Of a stretch of 5,868 bases of DNA, positions 5,594-5,868 are shown in pieces. Positions within the stretch are counted from its first letter, which is position 1, and every line of letters begins with the position of its first letter. The notes under the pieces are model-generated. The model was not told where the DNA came from and searched no databases. It worked only from the letters and a program-made list of their open reading frames with translations. The stretch covers positions 1 to 5,868 of the forward strand of contig CADAPN010000133.1 of assembly GCA_902789835.1 (NCBI GenBank). Direction: 5' to 3'. This DNA is from Oscillospiraceae bacterium (GTDB lineage: Bacteria > Bacillota_A > Clostridia > Oscillospirales > Oscillospiraceae). Position numbers and translations under genes: made by a program.

Positions 5594-5868
5594 ATGGAAA
5601 AAGCAAAGATCATCGCACTGAACGGGCGGCACCTGTCTGATGAACCTGATGTCCTCCCCGGGAAGCGGGAAGACCACAACGCTTCTGGCACTGAACAGGG
5701 CCTTTGACGGGCGGCTCCGCTGGGGCGTGATGGAAGCGGATATCGACAGCGCTGTGGACGCCGACACCATGCTCGCGGCAGGGGTGCCTTCTGTTCAGCT
5801 CCACACGGGCGGCATGTGCCACCTGGACGCGGACATGACCCGCCAGGGAATCCGGGCACTGGGCATGG
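5594..5868 (+). pseudogene. hypB: hydrogenase/urease nickel GTPase HypB, frame-broken, 3' partial
   Basis: HypB is a SIMIBI-class GTPase that delivers nickel to [NiFe]-hydrogenase (with HypA) and sometimes to urease. The ATG at 5594 has GGGAG (5581-5585) 8 bases upstream and starts MEKAKIIALNG, but that frame stops at 5705-5707 after 37 residues. The HypB core is in another frame, open from 5622: GGTCLMNLMSSPGSGKTTTL (P-loop GSGKT at 5661-5675), then GVMEADIDSAVDAD, AAGVPSVQLHTGGMCHLDADM, running off the right edge. In intact HypB proteins about 20-30 residues separate the N-terminal strand from the P-loop strand; here almost none do. An out-of-frame internal deletion near 5620-5628 is the simplest reading. 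A restart at ATG 5640 could still give a GTPase starting right at the P-loop strand. A sequencing or assembly error is the main alternative. Family identity is firm. Confidence 0.82.

Noticed and set aside
1..5868. CRISPR array, tRNA, rRNA, insertion sequence or phage attachment site
   Set aside because: No spaced direct repeats, tRNA-like cloverleaf, transposase gene or terminal inverted repeats were seen on either strand.

Overview
The window looks like chromosomal DNA from a fairly GC-rich Bacillota, probably a Clostridia-type anaerobe. The reasons are strong AGGAG-type ribosome sites, extended -10 promoters, a C69 dipeptidase, a double-glycine leader peptide and a HypB-type nickel GTPase. 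This placement is inference from gene style; nothing in the window is a taxonomic marker.

Layout, left to right. (1) 1-1206: the C-terminal part of a peptidase family C69 dipeptidase that begins outside the window. (2) 1248-1877: the last ~205 residues of a TctA-type tricarboxylate transporter permease, with its N-terminal ~60% absent, so a gene remnant. It is followed by a strong hairpin terminator (1900-1942). (3) 1981-3803: a two-gene operon with its own extended -10 promoter. It encodes a short KdpD-like membrane histidine kinase and an overlapping OmpR/KdpE-type response regulator, and ends in an 18-bp terminator hairpin (3872-3914). No Kdp potassium pump genes are present. (4) 3946-4512, minus strand: a two-helix membrane protein resembling bacterial PH-domain proteins. 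(5) 4567-5005: a long, AT-richer gap with a possible branched RNA fold and two good forward promoters. (6) 5006-5266: an 86-residue protein that joins a bacteriocin-type double-glycine leader to a PepSY-like domain. This is the most unusual gene in the window. (7) 5267-5593: a gap holding hairpins, a ~25-codon minus-strand gene tail and a promoter. (8) 5594-5868: a hypB gene whose first codons and P-loop region lie in different reading frames, running off the right edge.

How the parts may work together. The kinase and regulator form a signalling pair. The promoter of the small GG-leader/PepSY gene carries two TGTGAC half-sites 11 bp apart, the spacing bound by OmpR-family regulators. It also shares GACGATTT, placed exactly 17 bp before the -10, with the kinase promoter. 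The pair may therefore control itself and the secreted PepSY peptide; this is a hypothesis. No exporter for the peptide lies in the window.

Three separate genes (tctA, the minus-strand tail and hypB) each look as if a segment has been deleted. This suggests ongoing genome erosion around this locus, or an assembly that joined strain variants.
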